In this document: positions 1 through 8,861 of the stretch, piece after piece
How the letters are laid out: each line of letters opens with the position of its first letter
How positions within the stretch are numbered: position 1 is the first letter of the stretch
IMG/VR virus record: IMGVR_UViG_3300027985_000286
Coordinates: 62,001-126,000 of that record
From: a virus
Strand: one strand, 5' to 3'
Length of the DNA stretch: 64,000 bases
The notes under the pieces: generated by a model
Databases searched by the model: none
Seen by the model: only the letters and a program-made list of their open reading frames with translations
Told to the model about the DNA's origin: nothing
Position numbers and translations under genes: made by a program

Positions 1-2
1 CA

Positions 3-311
3 AAGCAGGTAAAAGATATCTGCAAACAGTTCAAGCTACACCAGGCGCCAGAGTTTGTTGGAACTCTCGGTAACGCATATATCTTATACCCGTCAGAGTT
101 TGATATTAGTTTCATTAAGAAAGATGGTACGAGGAATGAATGGATTAACAAGATATCAACGTGTGCGCTAACAAGCTGCGAGATTATATACGGAGATGAG
201 GGAGGGTATCAAATCCATGAAGACGAGTCTCCGGTAGAGATCGCACTGAATCTTGCGTTCATGGAAATGGAAGCTTTGTCCAAGGCAAGAATTGAGCAGG
301 AGGACTTCTAA
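3..311 (+). CDS. 48: Baseplate tail-tube cap gp48-like, C-terminal part
   Basis: The window opens inside this gene. The frame is open from base 3 to the TAA at 309-311 and gives the last 102 residues. The visible part contains YPSEFDI, NKISTCALTSCEI and SPVEIALNLAFMEME. This resembles the end of T4 gp48, the cap on the baseplate hub from which the tail tube polymerises. The related tube initiator gp54 has a similar fold and cannot be excluded. The stop overlaps the next start (TAATG), so the two genes are translationally coupled. Family assignment is from motif memory; the N-terminus is outside the window. Confidence 0.6.
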   Translation, partial: KQVKDICKQFKLHQAPEFVGTLGNAYILYPSEFDISFIKKDGTRNEWINKISTCALTSCEIIYGDEGGYQIHEDESPVEIALNLAFMEMEALSKARIEQEDF

Positions 312-781
312 TGAGCTACTTCTTACCCTTTCCGATGGTAAGCTTTGACGGTACACAAATGCCGGACATTACTGTCTCAACTATCATTTCTAGTTACGGC
401 AGAGATAGCTTCTTTGAGTATACGGTCCAAGACGATGAAACCCCTGAGATGCTAGCTCATAGGCTGTACCGTAATTCTGAGTATGCTAGCTTTATTCTCA
501 TGATGAATGATATTGTTGACCCTTACGAAGAGTGGCCTCTTAATTCAGAGGCTCTCAACCAAGTTGTTGCAGATAACTACATTGACCCCTACAGTATTCA
601 CCACTACGAAACTCTGATGGGAAACATTGTCTCAGAGACCTACCCAGAGTTTGACCGTATTCCTGTTACCAACTTAGAGTACGAGACTAGGAAGAACGAT
701 GCTAAGAGAGATATCTTCCTGCTGGTTCCAGACTTAATTGCTTCTTTTGCCGAGCAGCATAAGGCTCTTCTGAAGGTGTAG
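311..781 (+). CDS. 53: Baseplate wedge protein gp53
   Basis: A 156-residue protein, somewhat shorter than T4 gp53. The central part reads MLAHRLYRNSEYASFILMMN and then DIVDPYEEWPLNSEAL. This LysM-like pattern is typical of gp53, where one residue run places the fold and the following D-P-x-x-x-W-P segment is conserved. In T4, gp53 joins neighbouring wedges around the hub and completes the baseplate. The ATG overlaps the stop of the gp48-like gene, and the next gene follows after one base, so it lies in a tight late operon. Confidence 0.85.
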   Translation: MSYFLPFPMVSFDGTQMPDITVSTIISSYGRDSFFEYTVQDDETPEMLAHRLYRNSEYASFILMMNDIVDPYEEWPLNSEALNQVVADNYIDPYSIHHYETLMGNIVSETYPEFDRIPVTNLEYETRKNDAKRDIFLLVPDLIASFAEQHKALLKV

Positions 782-782
782 T

Positions 783-2063
783 ATGAACGAAATCCAGCAA
801 GACAGAAAGTTTAGAGGTCAGTATACCATATCTAAGGTGTCTTTGATCACGCACCAAGGAGTTGAAGCTGACCTGCTGCATGTCTTTACTGAAATCAACA
901 TATACGAAGACATCTTCTCAACCTCTCTGTCTGGTAATATCTCAATATACGATTCAATCAACCTGATTTCGAATTTACCAATCGTGGGTGGCGAAACACT
1001 AGAGCTTGAGTGGTCTACGTCAGCCAAAGAAGATACCCCTATTAAGAAAACCATGGTTGTGCATCGTATTGGTGACAAGATACCTCAGAAAGAACGTGTG
1101 CGCTCTTACACGCTATACTTCGTTACCCCAGAAGCCTTCATGAACCAACAGGTTCAGCTGATTAAGTCATATACGGGTACGCCATCCAAGATCATTGAAG
1201 ACATCTTTTACAAAGACGCGTTTCCTGATACAACCAAGCCTATTGTTGTTGAGAAGACAAAGAACATTCATTCTCTTGTATCCTGTCACTGGAACCCGTT
1301 TAAGGCGTTTACGTACCTAGCCAAGAGAGCAGTATCAATCGAAGGTAAAACTGCGTACCTGTTTTACGAGAGTCTGTATGGGTTTAATTTTAGATCTCTT
1401 GAGACGTTGTTTGAGCAAGAACCTTCTGTCAAGTACCAAAGAATCCTTGCAGTCAACGCCAACAATTTTAGCTCTGATGAGTTCAAGGAACGATTTAGCC
1501 ACGTAGAGTCTTTCTTGATTGGTGAGAGCGGACAGGTACTGGACATGGTGAACAGAGGTGCCTTTGGTCATACATGGGTGTATGTTGATGTATTCAACAA
1601 ACGCATTGATAAGAAACCCTACGTGTACGATTCAGACTTTAATAAGACCAAGCACGTAGAACAATACCCCTTCTATCCAGATAACGTTCAGTGGTTAGGT
1701 GACGAGAAGTCAAATAGGTACATGAGTGTGATTCACCCAGGGTCTACAATCGCCAACAATACGATGGCTGGTCAACTCCAGTATGGAAAACGATTGGCAA
1801 TCCTTAACCAGTTGTCTATGGTTGAAGAAACTATTGAAGTGGCAGGTGACAGTGAAATGTTCGTCGGCAACGTTGCTGAGTTCGACCCACCATCACCAGA
1901 GAGTATGGATACCCAATTCAAGAGAGAGCGGTACTACTCTGGTAAATCTTTGGTGACTGCAATCAGACACCAGTTGACTAAGACAGGCTACAAGATGTTT
2001 CTGACTCTCGCTAAAGACTCGTTGAGTGACGACCCAGCAATCGGAGGAAAAGATGCTACCTGA
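783..2063 (+). CDS. 27: Baseplate hub protein, gp27-like
   Basis: A 426-residue protein starting with a charged segment and then a beta-rich hub-type domain: FTEINIYEDIFSTSLSG followed by LISNLPIVGGETLELEW. This is the pattern of hub proteins of the gp27 / Mu gp44 group, which form the trimeric ring that carries the spike and joins the tail tube. T4 gp27 has 391 residues. The gene lies directly upstream of the gp5-like spike, as expected for its partner. Its last 11 bases overlap the chosen gp5 start. Assignment rests on motif pattern and context, not on alignment. Confidence 0.7.
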   Translation: MNEIQQDRKFRGQYTISKVSLITHQGVEADLLHVFTEINIYEDIFSTSLSGNISIYDSINLISNLPIVGGETLELEWSTSAKEDTPIKKTMVVHRIGDKIPQKERVRSYTLYFVTPEAFMNQQVQLIKSYTGTPSKIIEDIFYKDAFPDTTKPIVVEKTKNIHSLVSCHWNPFKAFTYLAKRAVSIEGKTAYLFYESLYGFNFRSLETLFEQEPSVKYQRILAVNANNFSSDEFKERFSHVESFLIGESGQVLDMVNRGAFGHTWVYVDVFNKRIDKKPYVYDSDFNKTKHVEQYPFYPDNVQWLGDEKSNRYMSVIHPGSTIANNTMAGQLQYGKRLAILNQLSMVEETIEVAGDSEMFVGNVAEFDPPSPESMDTQFKRERYYSGKSLVTAIRHQLTKTGYKMFLTLAKDSLSDDPAIGGKDAT

Positions 2064-2895
2064 TATGAAATGGTTTTTGGGTGTCGTTGAGGATATATCT
2101 GATCCTGAGAAGATGGACCGCGTGCGCGTGCGCATAGCAGGGTACCATACAGAGAATAAAGCTCAACTCCCTACAAGTGGGTTGCAGTGGGCAATTGTAA
2201 TGGACCCGACAACCTCAGCAGCGGTGTCAGGGGTGGGTCAGTCTCACGCCTTGGTGTGTGGTTCTTGGGTTATGGGAATATTCCTTGACGGTGAGGATAT
2301 GCAACAGCCTGCAGTCATGTTCTCTATGAAAGGAAAGCCTCAGATTAAGTACCCTACTAGTCAAGGGTTTTCAGATCCTAACGGAGAGTTCCCTAGGTAT
2401 ACTGGAGAGCCAGACACCAATAGGCTTGCCAGGAACGAAGGTTCTACCATTGTTTCTTCCAAGAACAGTACGCGCAAAACAGGTGTACAAGGAGTGTCTG
2501 GAGACTGGAGTGAGCCTGCATCACCTTACGCTGCTCAGTACCCGTACAATAAGGTAAAAGAGACTCCATCCGGTCATATTCAAGAGTTTGATGATACCCC
2601 AGGTGCTGAAAGAGTTCATACATATCATAGAACAGGAACCTATGATGAAATGCAACCTGACGGGTCTAGAGTAGAGAAGGTTATCAAGGATCATTACACT
2701 GTGGTACTAGGTGACGATAGAATGTACGTGGGTGGTAAGGTTCAAATCTATGTAGACGGTGACGCTGAGATTATCACCGGTGGCGATATCAATGCAGTAT
2801 CGCAGCAAAACGTATCAATATCAGCATCCGGTGAAATGAGACTACACGCTGATGGCAGAATGTGGCTAACAGCCGAAAGGATTGACCTCAACTAA
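2053..2895 (+). CDS. 5: Baseplate spike protein gp5-like, without lysozyme domain
   Basis: A 280-residue protein. The N-terminal 70 residues (KWFLGVVEDISDPEKMDRVR and onward) form the OB-fold of gp5/VgrG proteins, and the C-terminal 100 residues contain the repeating short beta strands of the spike (VGGKVQIYVDGDAEIITGGD). T4 gp5 has 575 residues, with a lysozyme domain between these two parts; here no such domain is present. I chose ATG 2053 because GGAGGA lies at 2043-2048; a GTG at 2026 in the same frame has no comparable site. It should form the trimeric puncturing needle under the gp27-like hub. Confidence 0.8.
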   Translation: MLPDMKWFLGVVEDISDPEKMDRVRVRIAGYHTENKAQLPTSGLQWAIVMDPTTSAAVSGVGQSHALVCGSWVMGIFLDGEDMQQPAVMFSMKGKPQIKYPTSQGFSDPNGEFPRYTGEPDTNRLARNEGSTIVSSKNSTRKTGVQGVSGDWSEPASPYAAQYPYNKVKETPSGHIQEFDDTPGAERVHTYHRTGTYDEMQPDGSRVEKVIKDHYTVVLGDDRMYVGGKVQIYVDGDAEIITGGDINAVSQQNVSISASGEMRLHADGRMWLTAERIDLN

Positions 2896-3968
2896 TGGCA
2901 CGCACAGAAAGGTTCCAAGACCCAAACACTGCGGGTGGATATGTTGTCTCTATCCCTCAAGGTACTGTCTACGTCAACGGGTTGTTGGCATCTGTTGACG
3001 GTTCTTTAGTATCACCAGATGCAGAGTGCCACGACAATAACGTGCACTGTTCTCCTGATACGGCGAATGGTGGCCCGACAGTATTCGTTGAAGGCATTCC
3101 CTTGAATAAAGCAGGTGACTTGGATACCTGCGGTCACCCTAGAGATGCTGGGTCCCCTGACGTGTTCAATGATTCTTTCCAAGGGGCAGGTGCTTTGATT
3201 GACAGCAACCCACCTTACCATAAAGACCCTCCTACAGGTGGTCAGCCAACACCACCTGATGCGTACGTCACCAACACTGCAGCGGATGTGCATGTCATAG
3301 AAAATAACGATGACCCGGATGGAACCTTAGCTGGTCCTCCAGAGCTCACTGATACCAAGCCAGTAGAAAAGAAGGAAGAAGAGGATAAGCCAGTGGACAA
3401 AGAAACTCCGGTATTGAACTGCTCTTCAATAGAACAACTGCCGTCTGATTATTCGTGGGACGATGACGGCGCTCCAAGCTTTGAGACTTGGGCGAGGAAC
3501 TTTCAGCTCTCGCCGCGCTTTACGGTATACGACTTGACTATGGGTACTGCTGTTAGCTCATACACTTTCACAACAGCACCAATCCAGGCTTGTGGGCTGT
3601 CACAGAAGCAAATCCTACAGAACCTTTGCTACCTAGCTAAGAGCGTGCTTGAACCTCTTGTTGACAAGTTCGGGTCTTTTACTCTTACCTCGGTTTTTAG
3701 GAACAAGAGCGATAAGAGTCAGCACAACAAAGGCCAAGCAGCAGATATCCAGTTCCTTAACTTCCATGGGTCGTCAGATACGGGTAAATACTACTTTGAG
3801 CGTGCCAAAGAGATTAGGGACTCAATTCAGTTTGACCAGCTTATTCTGGAATGGTTTGGTCGCAACCCATGGATTCACATCAGCTCTAACTCTTCAGGCA
3901 ACAGGGGTTCGGTACTAACTCAAACCGGTTCTAGCAGCTACTCACCAGGGCTAATGAGACTAGGATAA
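2895..3968 (+). CDS. PAAR spike-tip protein fused to M15-type peptidase
   Basis: A 357-residue two-domain protein. Residues 1-100 form a PAAR-like tip domain with Cys/His candidates for metal binding (C45, H46, H51, C52, C79, H81). A low-complexity Pro/Glu/Lys linker spans about 105-175. The C-terminal domain carries the zinc-peptidase pattern SQHNKGQAADIQ (H277, D284) and LILEW followed by WIHISSN (E319, H328), as in M15 D-Ala-D-Ala carboxypeptidase and endolysin families. I infer that it caps the gp5 needle and cuts the peptide part of peptidoglycan during injection. It overlaps the gp5 stop by one base. Catalytic activity is inferred from motifs only. Confidence 0.75.
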   Translation: MARTERFQDPNTAGGYVVSIPQGTVYVNGLLASVDGSLVSPDAECHDNNVHCSPDTANGGPTVFVEGIPLNKAGDLDTCGHPRDAGSPDVFNDSFQGAGALIDSNPPYHKDPPTGGQPTPPDAYVTNTAADVHVIENNDDPDGTLAGPPELTDTKPVEKKEEEDKPVDKETPVLNCSSIEQLPSDYSWDDDGAPSFETWARNFQLSPRFTVYDLTMGTAVSSYTFTTAPIQACGLSQKQILQNLCYLAKSVLEPLVDKFGSFTLTSVFRNKSDKSQHNKGQAADIQFLNFHGSSDTGKYYFERAKEIRDSIQFDQLILEWFGRNPWIHISSNSSGNRGSVLTQTGSSSYSPGLMRLG

Positions 3969-3971
3969 TAA

Positions 3972-4355
3972 ATGAAAACACCTGCATTCACATACAGAGA
4001 CCTAGACTTTAACTTCATCAGTCACCCCATCACAGGTGATGTGTCTACCAAGATTGATATTGGTGATGTGCAGCAATCTGTTAGAAACTTGGTCCTCACC
4101 AGTTACTACGAGAGAGGGTTTGCGGTTCACATTGGAAGTTCCATCCCTAAGCTTCTGTTTGAGCTGGCATCCCCTACCATCAACGTTGAGATCGAGGAAG
4201 AGATTAAAGCCTTGATTAACAACTTCGAGCCTAGAGTTGACCTTGTGTCAGTTACATCTGGATTTGACGACTACTACCTCAACATCATAATCAAATTCAA
4301 CATCCTCAATAACGATACCGTAAGGGACGTGTTTATCAAGCTTGAAAGACCTTGA
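3972..4355 (+). CDS. 25: Baseplate wedge protein gp25
   Basis: A 127-residue protein, close to T4 gp25 (132). The opening YRDLDFNFISHPITGDVSTK is typical of the gp25 / Mu gpW-like family, and the middle contains QSVRNLVLTSYYERGF followed by a conserved leucine-rich helix. gp25 sits in the wedge core next to gp6 and the sheath and helps start sheath assembly. It starts three bases after the PAAR gene stop and is followed by a late promoter for gp6. Confidence 0.9.
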   Translation: MKTPAFTYRDLDFNFISHPITGDVSTKIDIGDVQQSVRNLVLTSYYERGFAVHIGSSIPKLLFELASPTINVEIEEEIKALINNFEPRVDLVSVTSGFDDYYLNIIIKFNILNNDTVRDVFIKLERP

Positions 4356-4363
4356 CATAAATA
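4356..4363 (+). promoter_or_regulatory. T4-type late promoter box upstream of gene 6
   Basis: CATAAATA lies 26 bases before the gp6 ATG, close to the T4 late consensus TATAAATA. A bulged dyad places ACCTTGA just before it and the gp6 Shine-Dalgarno AGAGGT after it. Confidence 0.6.
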
Positions 4364-4388
4364 GAAAAAATCAAAGAGGTAACTTTTC

Positions 4389-6155
4389 ATGACAACGAAT
4401 TTTGATACTGGCGTCCCTTCGCTTGACCCGTCTGTTATCAAGGCTTCACTAAGAGAATTCCTTAAAGGCCAGTCAGAGTTCTCTTCGTACAACTTTGAAG
4501 GTTCTGCTTTGTCGACAATCCTTGATCTGTTGACTAAGAACACCCATTACCTGGCCTTTGTTGCTAACATGCTTGCTCGCGAATCGTTCTTGGGTAGAGC
4601 ACAACTACGCAGAAACGTGGTAGAGCACGCTCAGAGGTTGTCTTACCGCCCTGGATCAAAAACCTGTTCGACAATTGAGGTAACGGTTGTCATTACGCCT
4701 GCTTCTGGAACAACTGTATTTCCAACCTTTATCACCATGTCCCCGAATACGCAGTTTTCTGGTCAGTATGATACTGAGGTTGTGCACTTCACGAATCAGG
4801 AAGAGTATACGCTATACAAGAATACAGATAACACTTACTCTCATTCTGGTGTAATCCTAAAGCAAGGTGACCTTGTCAACGAGACGTTCACTGTCACGAG
4901 TGATTCAAGGTTTGTGATTTCCAACCCAAACATTGATGTGTCTACTTTGCGCGTTACTGTTCAAAACAGCGCTACAGATACAAACCTAGTACCATTCACA
5001 GAAGCTACGTCTATCGTAGATGTTGGTCCTACAAGCACCGTCTATTTCCTATATGAGGACGATGATGAGAAGTTCCGTATTGAGTTCGGTGACGATGTTC
5101 TAGGAAAGAGTCTGAGCATTGGTAACGTAGTGAACGTTGAGTACATGGCTGTGAATTCTGACACCATTGCTAATGGCATTGATGCTCTTACGATGATTTC
5201 TGACATTGACGGTTTCGTTGACGCGGCTGTTACTCCAGACTCCCCTGCTTACGGTGGATCAGAAAGAGAGACTATTGAGCAGATTAGACGTTGGGCCCCT
5301 CTAGGCTGGGAGTCTCAAGACCGGTCGGTTACTGAGAGTGATTACGTTGTCAACCTAATGCGGTTATTCCCGCAGGCTAAGTCAGCTATCAGCTGGGGTG
5401 GTGAGGATAACGACCCACCCATGTACGGTAGCGTCTACATTGCAGTGAATACGAAAGACGGCTTGCCGTTGGTCGATAACGTTAAAGAAGCAATTAAGGC
5501 GCTTCTCAAAAAGACCAACGTTGGTTCGATTACACCCATCATCGTTGACCCAGATTACGGCGACCTTGATCTGAGTGTGTCTGTTGCTTACGACTCTACT
5601 AAGAGCTTAGGCTCTATGGCAGACGAGTTTAATGCAGTGTCCTTGATCTGTGTTTCGTACTCAGCTGACTACCTTGAAGATTTCAACCGTAATTTCATTA
5701 ACTCTGATCTTGTCGCAAAAGTGAAGGCTAGACCTGCAGTAGTGTCTTGCGATATTACCACCACTCTTACCAAAAAGGTTACTGTGGTAGAGGGTATTGA
5801 AGGTAGGTACATCGTTAAGTTCAATAACCCTATCACGGAAGGGAGCGTTGATGGTACTGGGTTTGCTGTCCTTCCCAATAGCACAGATACCAGATTGTAC
5901 GATGATGGCGCAGGAACGCTTCTAATTGATAGATTGGACGGTGGTGTTAGAAAGGTTATAGTAGAGAACGCAGGTACCGTTGACTACACTACCGGAGAGG
6001 TAGATGTCACGTTCTACCCAATCTCTGTGACAGACACAGACTCCACCGTTAGCATCACGGTTACCCCTTCTGATACTAACATCCTGGCTGTTCAGAAGGA
6101 TATCTTAAGAATCAACAGCGTAGGCGTAACAGAAAACACGAAGCTTAGGAGATGA
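4389..6155 (+). CDS. 6: Baseplate wedge protein gp6
   Basis: A 588-residue protein (T4 gp6 has 660). N-terminal segments such as LREFLKGQSEFSSYNFEGSA and YLAFVANMLARESFLGRAQL, and RRWAPLGWESQDRSVTESDY in the middle, are characteristic of gp6 / gpJ-type wedge proteins. gp6 forms the continuous inner ring of the baseplate and triggers contraction together with gp25 and gp53. AGAGGTAAC precedes the ATG and a late promoter lies 26 bases upstream, so it can be transcribed apart from gp25. Confidence 0.9.
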   Translation: MTTNFDTGVPSLDPSVIKASLREFLKGQSEFSSYNFEGSALSTILDLLTKNTHYLAFVANMLARESFLGRAQLRRNVVEHAQRLSYRPGSKTCSTIEVTVVITPASGTTVFPTFITMSPNTQFSGQYDTEVVHFTNQEEYTLYKNTDNTYSHSGVILKQGDLVNETFTVTSDSRFVISNPNIDVSTLRVTVQNSATDTNLVPFTEATSIVDVGPTSTVYFLYEDDDEKFRIEFGDDVLGKSLSIGNVVNVEYMAVNSDTIANGIDALTMISDIDGFVDAAVTPDSPAYGGSERETIEQIRRWAPLGWESQDRSVTESDYVVNLMRLFPQAKSAISWGGEDNDPPMYGSVYIAVNTKDGLPLVDNVKEAIKALLKKTNVGSITPIIVDPDYGDLDLSVSVAYDSTKSLGSMADEFNAVSLICVSYSADYLEDFNRNFINSDLVAKVKARPAVVSCDITTTLTKKVTVVEGIEGRYIVKFNNPITEGSVDGTGFAVLPNSTDTRLYDDGAGTLLIDRLDGGVRKVIVENAGTVDYTTGEVDVTFYPISVTDTDSTVSITVTPSDTNILAVQKDILRINSVGVTENTKLRR

Positions 6156-6161
6156 AATCGT

Positions 6162-6169
6162 CTTAAATA
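6162..6169 (+). promoter_or_regulatory. Late promoter box
   Basis: CTTAAATA lies 36 bases before the ATG at 6205 and matches the TTAAATA class found upstream of other virion genes in this window. Confidence 0.55.
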
Positions 6170-6204
6170 TCAATAGCTATTCTTAGGATATTAGGGACGA
6201 ATCA

Positions 6205-6621
6205 ATGACATTCTGGGACTTCCTGTGGACTTTTTGGACCAACGATGGTTGGTTGTTTTCATTTATCTTCATACTATTCATTGCCTTTGTTAAGATCTTC
6301 AACTTTGTAAAGCTTGCTCTTCTTGTTAGACACCTCCCTGATGAAAGAACCAGGCAGGATATGAAGAACACCTTCGACGAGCTCAGGATTGCGAATACAC
6401 TAGCTAGGAATGAAATCGAGAACCTGCACAACCGAGTAATGGATACAAAGACGTTACTTGGAGAATTAAATAGTGACATAGCCGAGCTCAACCAAAGGAT
6501 AAGCAGAAGCAGAAGACTGCTCGTAGAGAAAAAGAAACTCACCAGTATTGCAAAGGACGACCTGCAAGAGGTGATTGACGTGTTGGACGGTTACAGTGAC
6601 TGGAACAGCGACAACAAGTAA
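6205..6621 (+). CDS. Membrane-anchored coiled-coil protein, unknown
   Basis: A 138-residue protein I do not recognise. Residues 15-40 form one strongly hydrophobic membrane segment (LFSFIFILFIAFV), followed by a charged coiled coil from about 50 to 115. The topology suggests an inner-membrane anchor with a long helix on one side. It sits between baseplate genes 6 and the next wedge-type gene, under its own late box, and is followed by a second coiled-coil protein with a membrane segment at the opposite end. A lysis role (holin/spanin type) is possible, but nothing in the sequence proves it. Confidence 0.6.
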   Translation: MTFWDFLWTFWTNDGWLFSFIFILFIAFVKIFNFVKLALLVRHLPDERTRQDMKNTFDELRIANTLARNEIENLHNRVMDTKTLLGELNSDIAELNQRISRSRRLLVEKKKLTSIAKDDLQEVIDVLDGYSDWNSDNK

Positions 6622-6982
6622 CATCACTCAATACAGGGTGGAGCAACTTTCCACCACGATTGAGCACATAGGAAAATCACTTGAGAAACTACAAGAGACG
6701 CAAGGTTCTCTTGTGGAAACTGTTAACCGTCTGTCTGTTCAGATGCAGATGGTGCTAGAAATCAGAAAAACAGTCAGCGAGCACGATAGGTCAATCACTG
6801 AACTGCAAACACGTATGACTGCGATGGAGACTGCGGCTGAATCTATCAAGACACTAACTGCTGCAGTTAACCGACACACTTGGGTTAATCAGCTTGGTAT
6901 CTGGGTAGTGAGTCTCATTGTGTCTTCTTTGTTTGGTCTAGGTGTATGGTTTCTCCAGAACGCCATAGCTAATTCACCATAA
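6596..6982 (+). CDS. Coiled-coil protein with C-terminal membrane segment, XhlA-like
   Basis: A 128-residue protein with a heptad-rich coil (about 12-92) and one C-terminal membrane segment (about 100-121, GIWVVSLIVSSLFGLGVWF). This arrangement resembles XhlA-type haemolysin/holin accessory proteins, though I see no diagnostic motif. The start is uncertain: GTG 6596 and GTG 6638 are both possible and no strong ribosome site decides; TTG 6575 is also in frame. It overlaps the preceding gene in another frame. The inverse topology of the two neighbours suggests they work together. Confidence 0.5.
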   Translation: MTGTATTSNITQYRVEQLSTTIEHIGKSLEKLQETQGSLVETVNRLSVQMQMVLEIRKTVSEHDRSITELQTRMTAMETAAESIKTLTAAVNRHTWVNQLGIWVVSLIVSSLFGLGVWFLQNAIANSP

Positions 6983-6991
6983 GGTCCTAAC

Positions 6992-8503
6992 GTGGCAAAA
7001 AGTGTAACTCTGTCAAAACTGATTGCCCAGCAAGTACCAGGGCACGTTAGAAAGAACTACGATACGTTCGTCAAGTTCTTAGAGTATTACTACGAGTGGC
7101 TTGAGCAGAAATACGGTCCCACTGACGTTATCAGAAATTGGGAGACGTACGGATCTGTTGACTCTGATGTAGACGAGTTTGTCAACGAGTTCAAGAGCGA
7201 AACGCTCTACTCTTTGCCTCTGAGTATCGTGGGTGATAAGAGACGACTTCTTCTACATGCTCGCGAGTTTCTCAAAACTAAGGGCACAGAAAGATCATTT
7301 AAGTTCCTTTTTCGTATCCTGTTCAATGAAGATGTTGATCTGTACTTGCCCAAAGAGAACATCTTCCGTCTGTCTGATGGTGACTGGGTCAAGAACGATA
7401 ATGTGATTGTAGCTACCTCTATTAACGACCCGTCCACGTTCCTGTATAAGAGAATTAAGCAGGTGCGTGTGATTAACGAGTTCCTCACAGAGGAAGCATC
7501 AGCTCTAGTTATCAAAGCTGAAAGGTATCGCAGGGACAAGATTGTCAGAAATAGGTTCTTTGTTTCTGATGTGCGAGGTGTATTCAAAGATACACATCCT
7601 GTCTTTCTAGAATCTGATGAAGGAACGTACGAGTATCTTTACCCTATTGTGACTAGCGTCGATATTACTACTGCAGGGACAGGTTACATCAAAGGGGATA
7701 CTATCAGCTTAGACGGGACAGCGCAGTGGGTTGTATCAGGAACGCTGAACATTGCTAAGATTTTTGATACAAAGGTCACCTCTCTTCTAGCTGCATCTGA
7801 TATTGTTGTCAAAGTCAATACTGTGACAACAACCAGCTTCACGTTCGATGGTAGATACATCACATTAAGCTCTTACGCTGAAGGCGACGATGTTGAGGTG
7901 CTGTTTCCTTCTGTTACTGGTTACGTTGAGGTTGATGGTGTTGACTCTACGGGTGGCATTGTTCAAACACGAATCTATGACTTCCCTATTGGGTACCCAA
8001 CGTCACCCACCTACTCAATTACATCTAGAACTGGTTCTGGCGCTGTCTTACAGGTGAACGTGGGTACAGTAGGGTATGTGGCTGGGTACTACATTGGCAG
8101 CAAAGGAATGCCGTCTTCAACCAATTTCTTGCAAGACAGTCTGTATTACCAGGAATACTCCTACGTCATACGAGCATCCAGGTCAGTTGACACCTACGCA
8201 AGCATCGTAAAGCAACTATTGCATCCTGCTGGTATGATGATGTTTGGTGAGATTAGCATCCTGTCTCTTATTTCAATGATTATTCGAGACATGAAGAGTT
8301 ACGTCGATGTGGTTGTACTGTACGGTTCGTATGTACTGGTTACATCAGAAGCCTTGCACAGCAGGGTGATGACATACGATAAGCATAAAACTGCAGTAGA
8401 CCTTGATGTAAATACATACGAAAACTTTACCATACAGTCCGTCTTGAATAACTACAGAACGAAATGGGATTATGGACTCCCAGTAACAGTTACTATCCAA
8501 TAA
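6992..8503 (+). CDS. Baseplate or tail structural protein, gp7-like
   Basis: A 503-residue protein. The N-terminus (VRKNYDTFVKFLEYYYEWLE) and the segment LLLHAREFLKTKGTERSFKF recur in virion proteins of distant T4 relatives placed after gp6. T4 gp7 has 1032 residues, so orthology with gp7 is uncertain. The middle contains a Gly-rich beta segment (TTAGTGYIKGDTISLDG) like the modules in the gp8-like and sheath proteins. The C-terminal 100 residues contain short helices. The position after gp6 and before the fibre genes supports a peripheral baseplate role. Confidence 0.55.
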   Translation: MAKSVTLSKLIAQQVPGHVRKNYDTFVKFLEYYYEWLEQKYGPTDVIRNWETYGSVDSDVDEFVNEFKSETLYSLPLSIVGDKRRLLLHAREFLKTKGTERSFKFLFRILFNEDVDLYLPKENIFRLSDGDWVKNDNVIVATSINDPSTFLYKRIKQVRVINEFLTEEASALVIKAERYRRDKIVRNRFFVSDVRGVFKDTHPVFLESDEGTYEYLYPIVTSVDITTAGTGYIKGDTISLDGTAQWVVSGTLNIAKIFDTKVTSLLAASDIVVKVNTVTTTSFTFDGRYITLSSYAEGDDVEVLFPSVTGYVEVDGVDSTGGIVQTRIYDFPIGYPTSPTYSITSRTGSGAVLQVNVGTVGYVAGYYIGSKGMPSSTNFLQDSLYYQEYSYVIRASRSVDTYASIVKQLLHPAGMMMFGEISILSLISMIIRDMKSYVDVVVLYGSYVLVTSEALHSRVMTYDKHKTAVDLDVNTYENFTIQSVLNNYRTKWDYGLPVTVTIQ

Positions 8504-8513
8504 CGAGGAAACA

Positions 8514-8861
8514 ATGAAAGCTCTAAAATCAAGTAACTGGGTTGATCTCCCTGTTGTGGGACCACCAATTGATGGCGCATACTACGTGCTCGAAGGTACT
8601 TACACGATTACTGTGCCTGCTGGCGCTCAAATGGTGAGCTTTATCTGCAAAACAGGTACTGCGTACGTGATGGAAAGCCAGACAGATGCAGAAGTTTTGC
8701 CTACTCCCTGGCCTCCTGCTTCAAACGAAACAACCGGATTCCCTTGGGCTCCTCTAGCGGCATCTACTTCTTACGAGTATGGTGAATACGCGGTGGCACC
8801 GGGACAGAAGTTGCGTCTGTCCGTGCTGGCCACCAGCTCCGTGCAGGTGCTGTTCAGCTGA
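8514..8861 (+). CDS. Small virion-type protein, unknown
   Basis: A 115-residue beta-rich protein I do not recognise (TITVPAGAQMVSFICKTGTA, ending in VLATSSVQVLFS). GAGGAAACA precedes the ATG. Its position between a wedge protein and a lectin-like protein suggests a fibre or baseplate accessory. Base composition changes inside this gene: the last 70 bases are GC-rich like the next gene, whereas the first part matches the phage. The stop overlaps the next ATG (TGATG). Confidence 0.6.
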   Translation: MKALKSSNWVDLPVVGPPIDGAYYVLEGTYTITVPAGAQMVSFICKTGTAYVMESQTDAEVLPTPWPPASNETTGFPWAPLAASTSYEYGEYAVAPGQKLRLSVLATSSVQVLFS

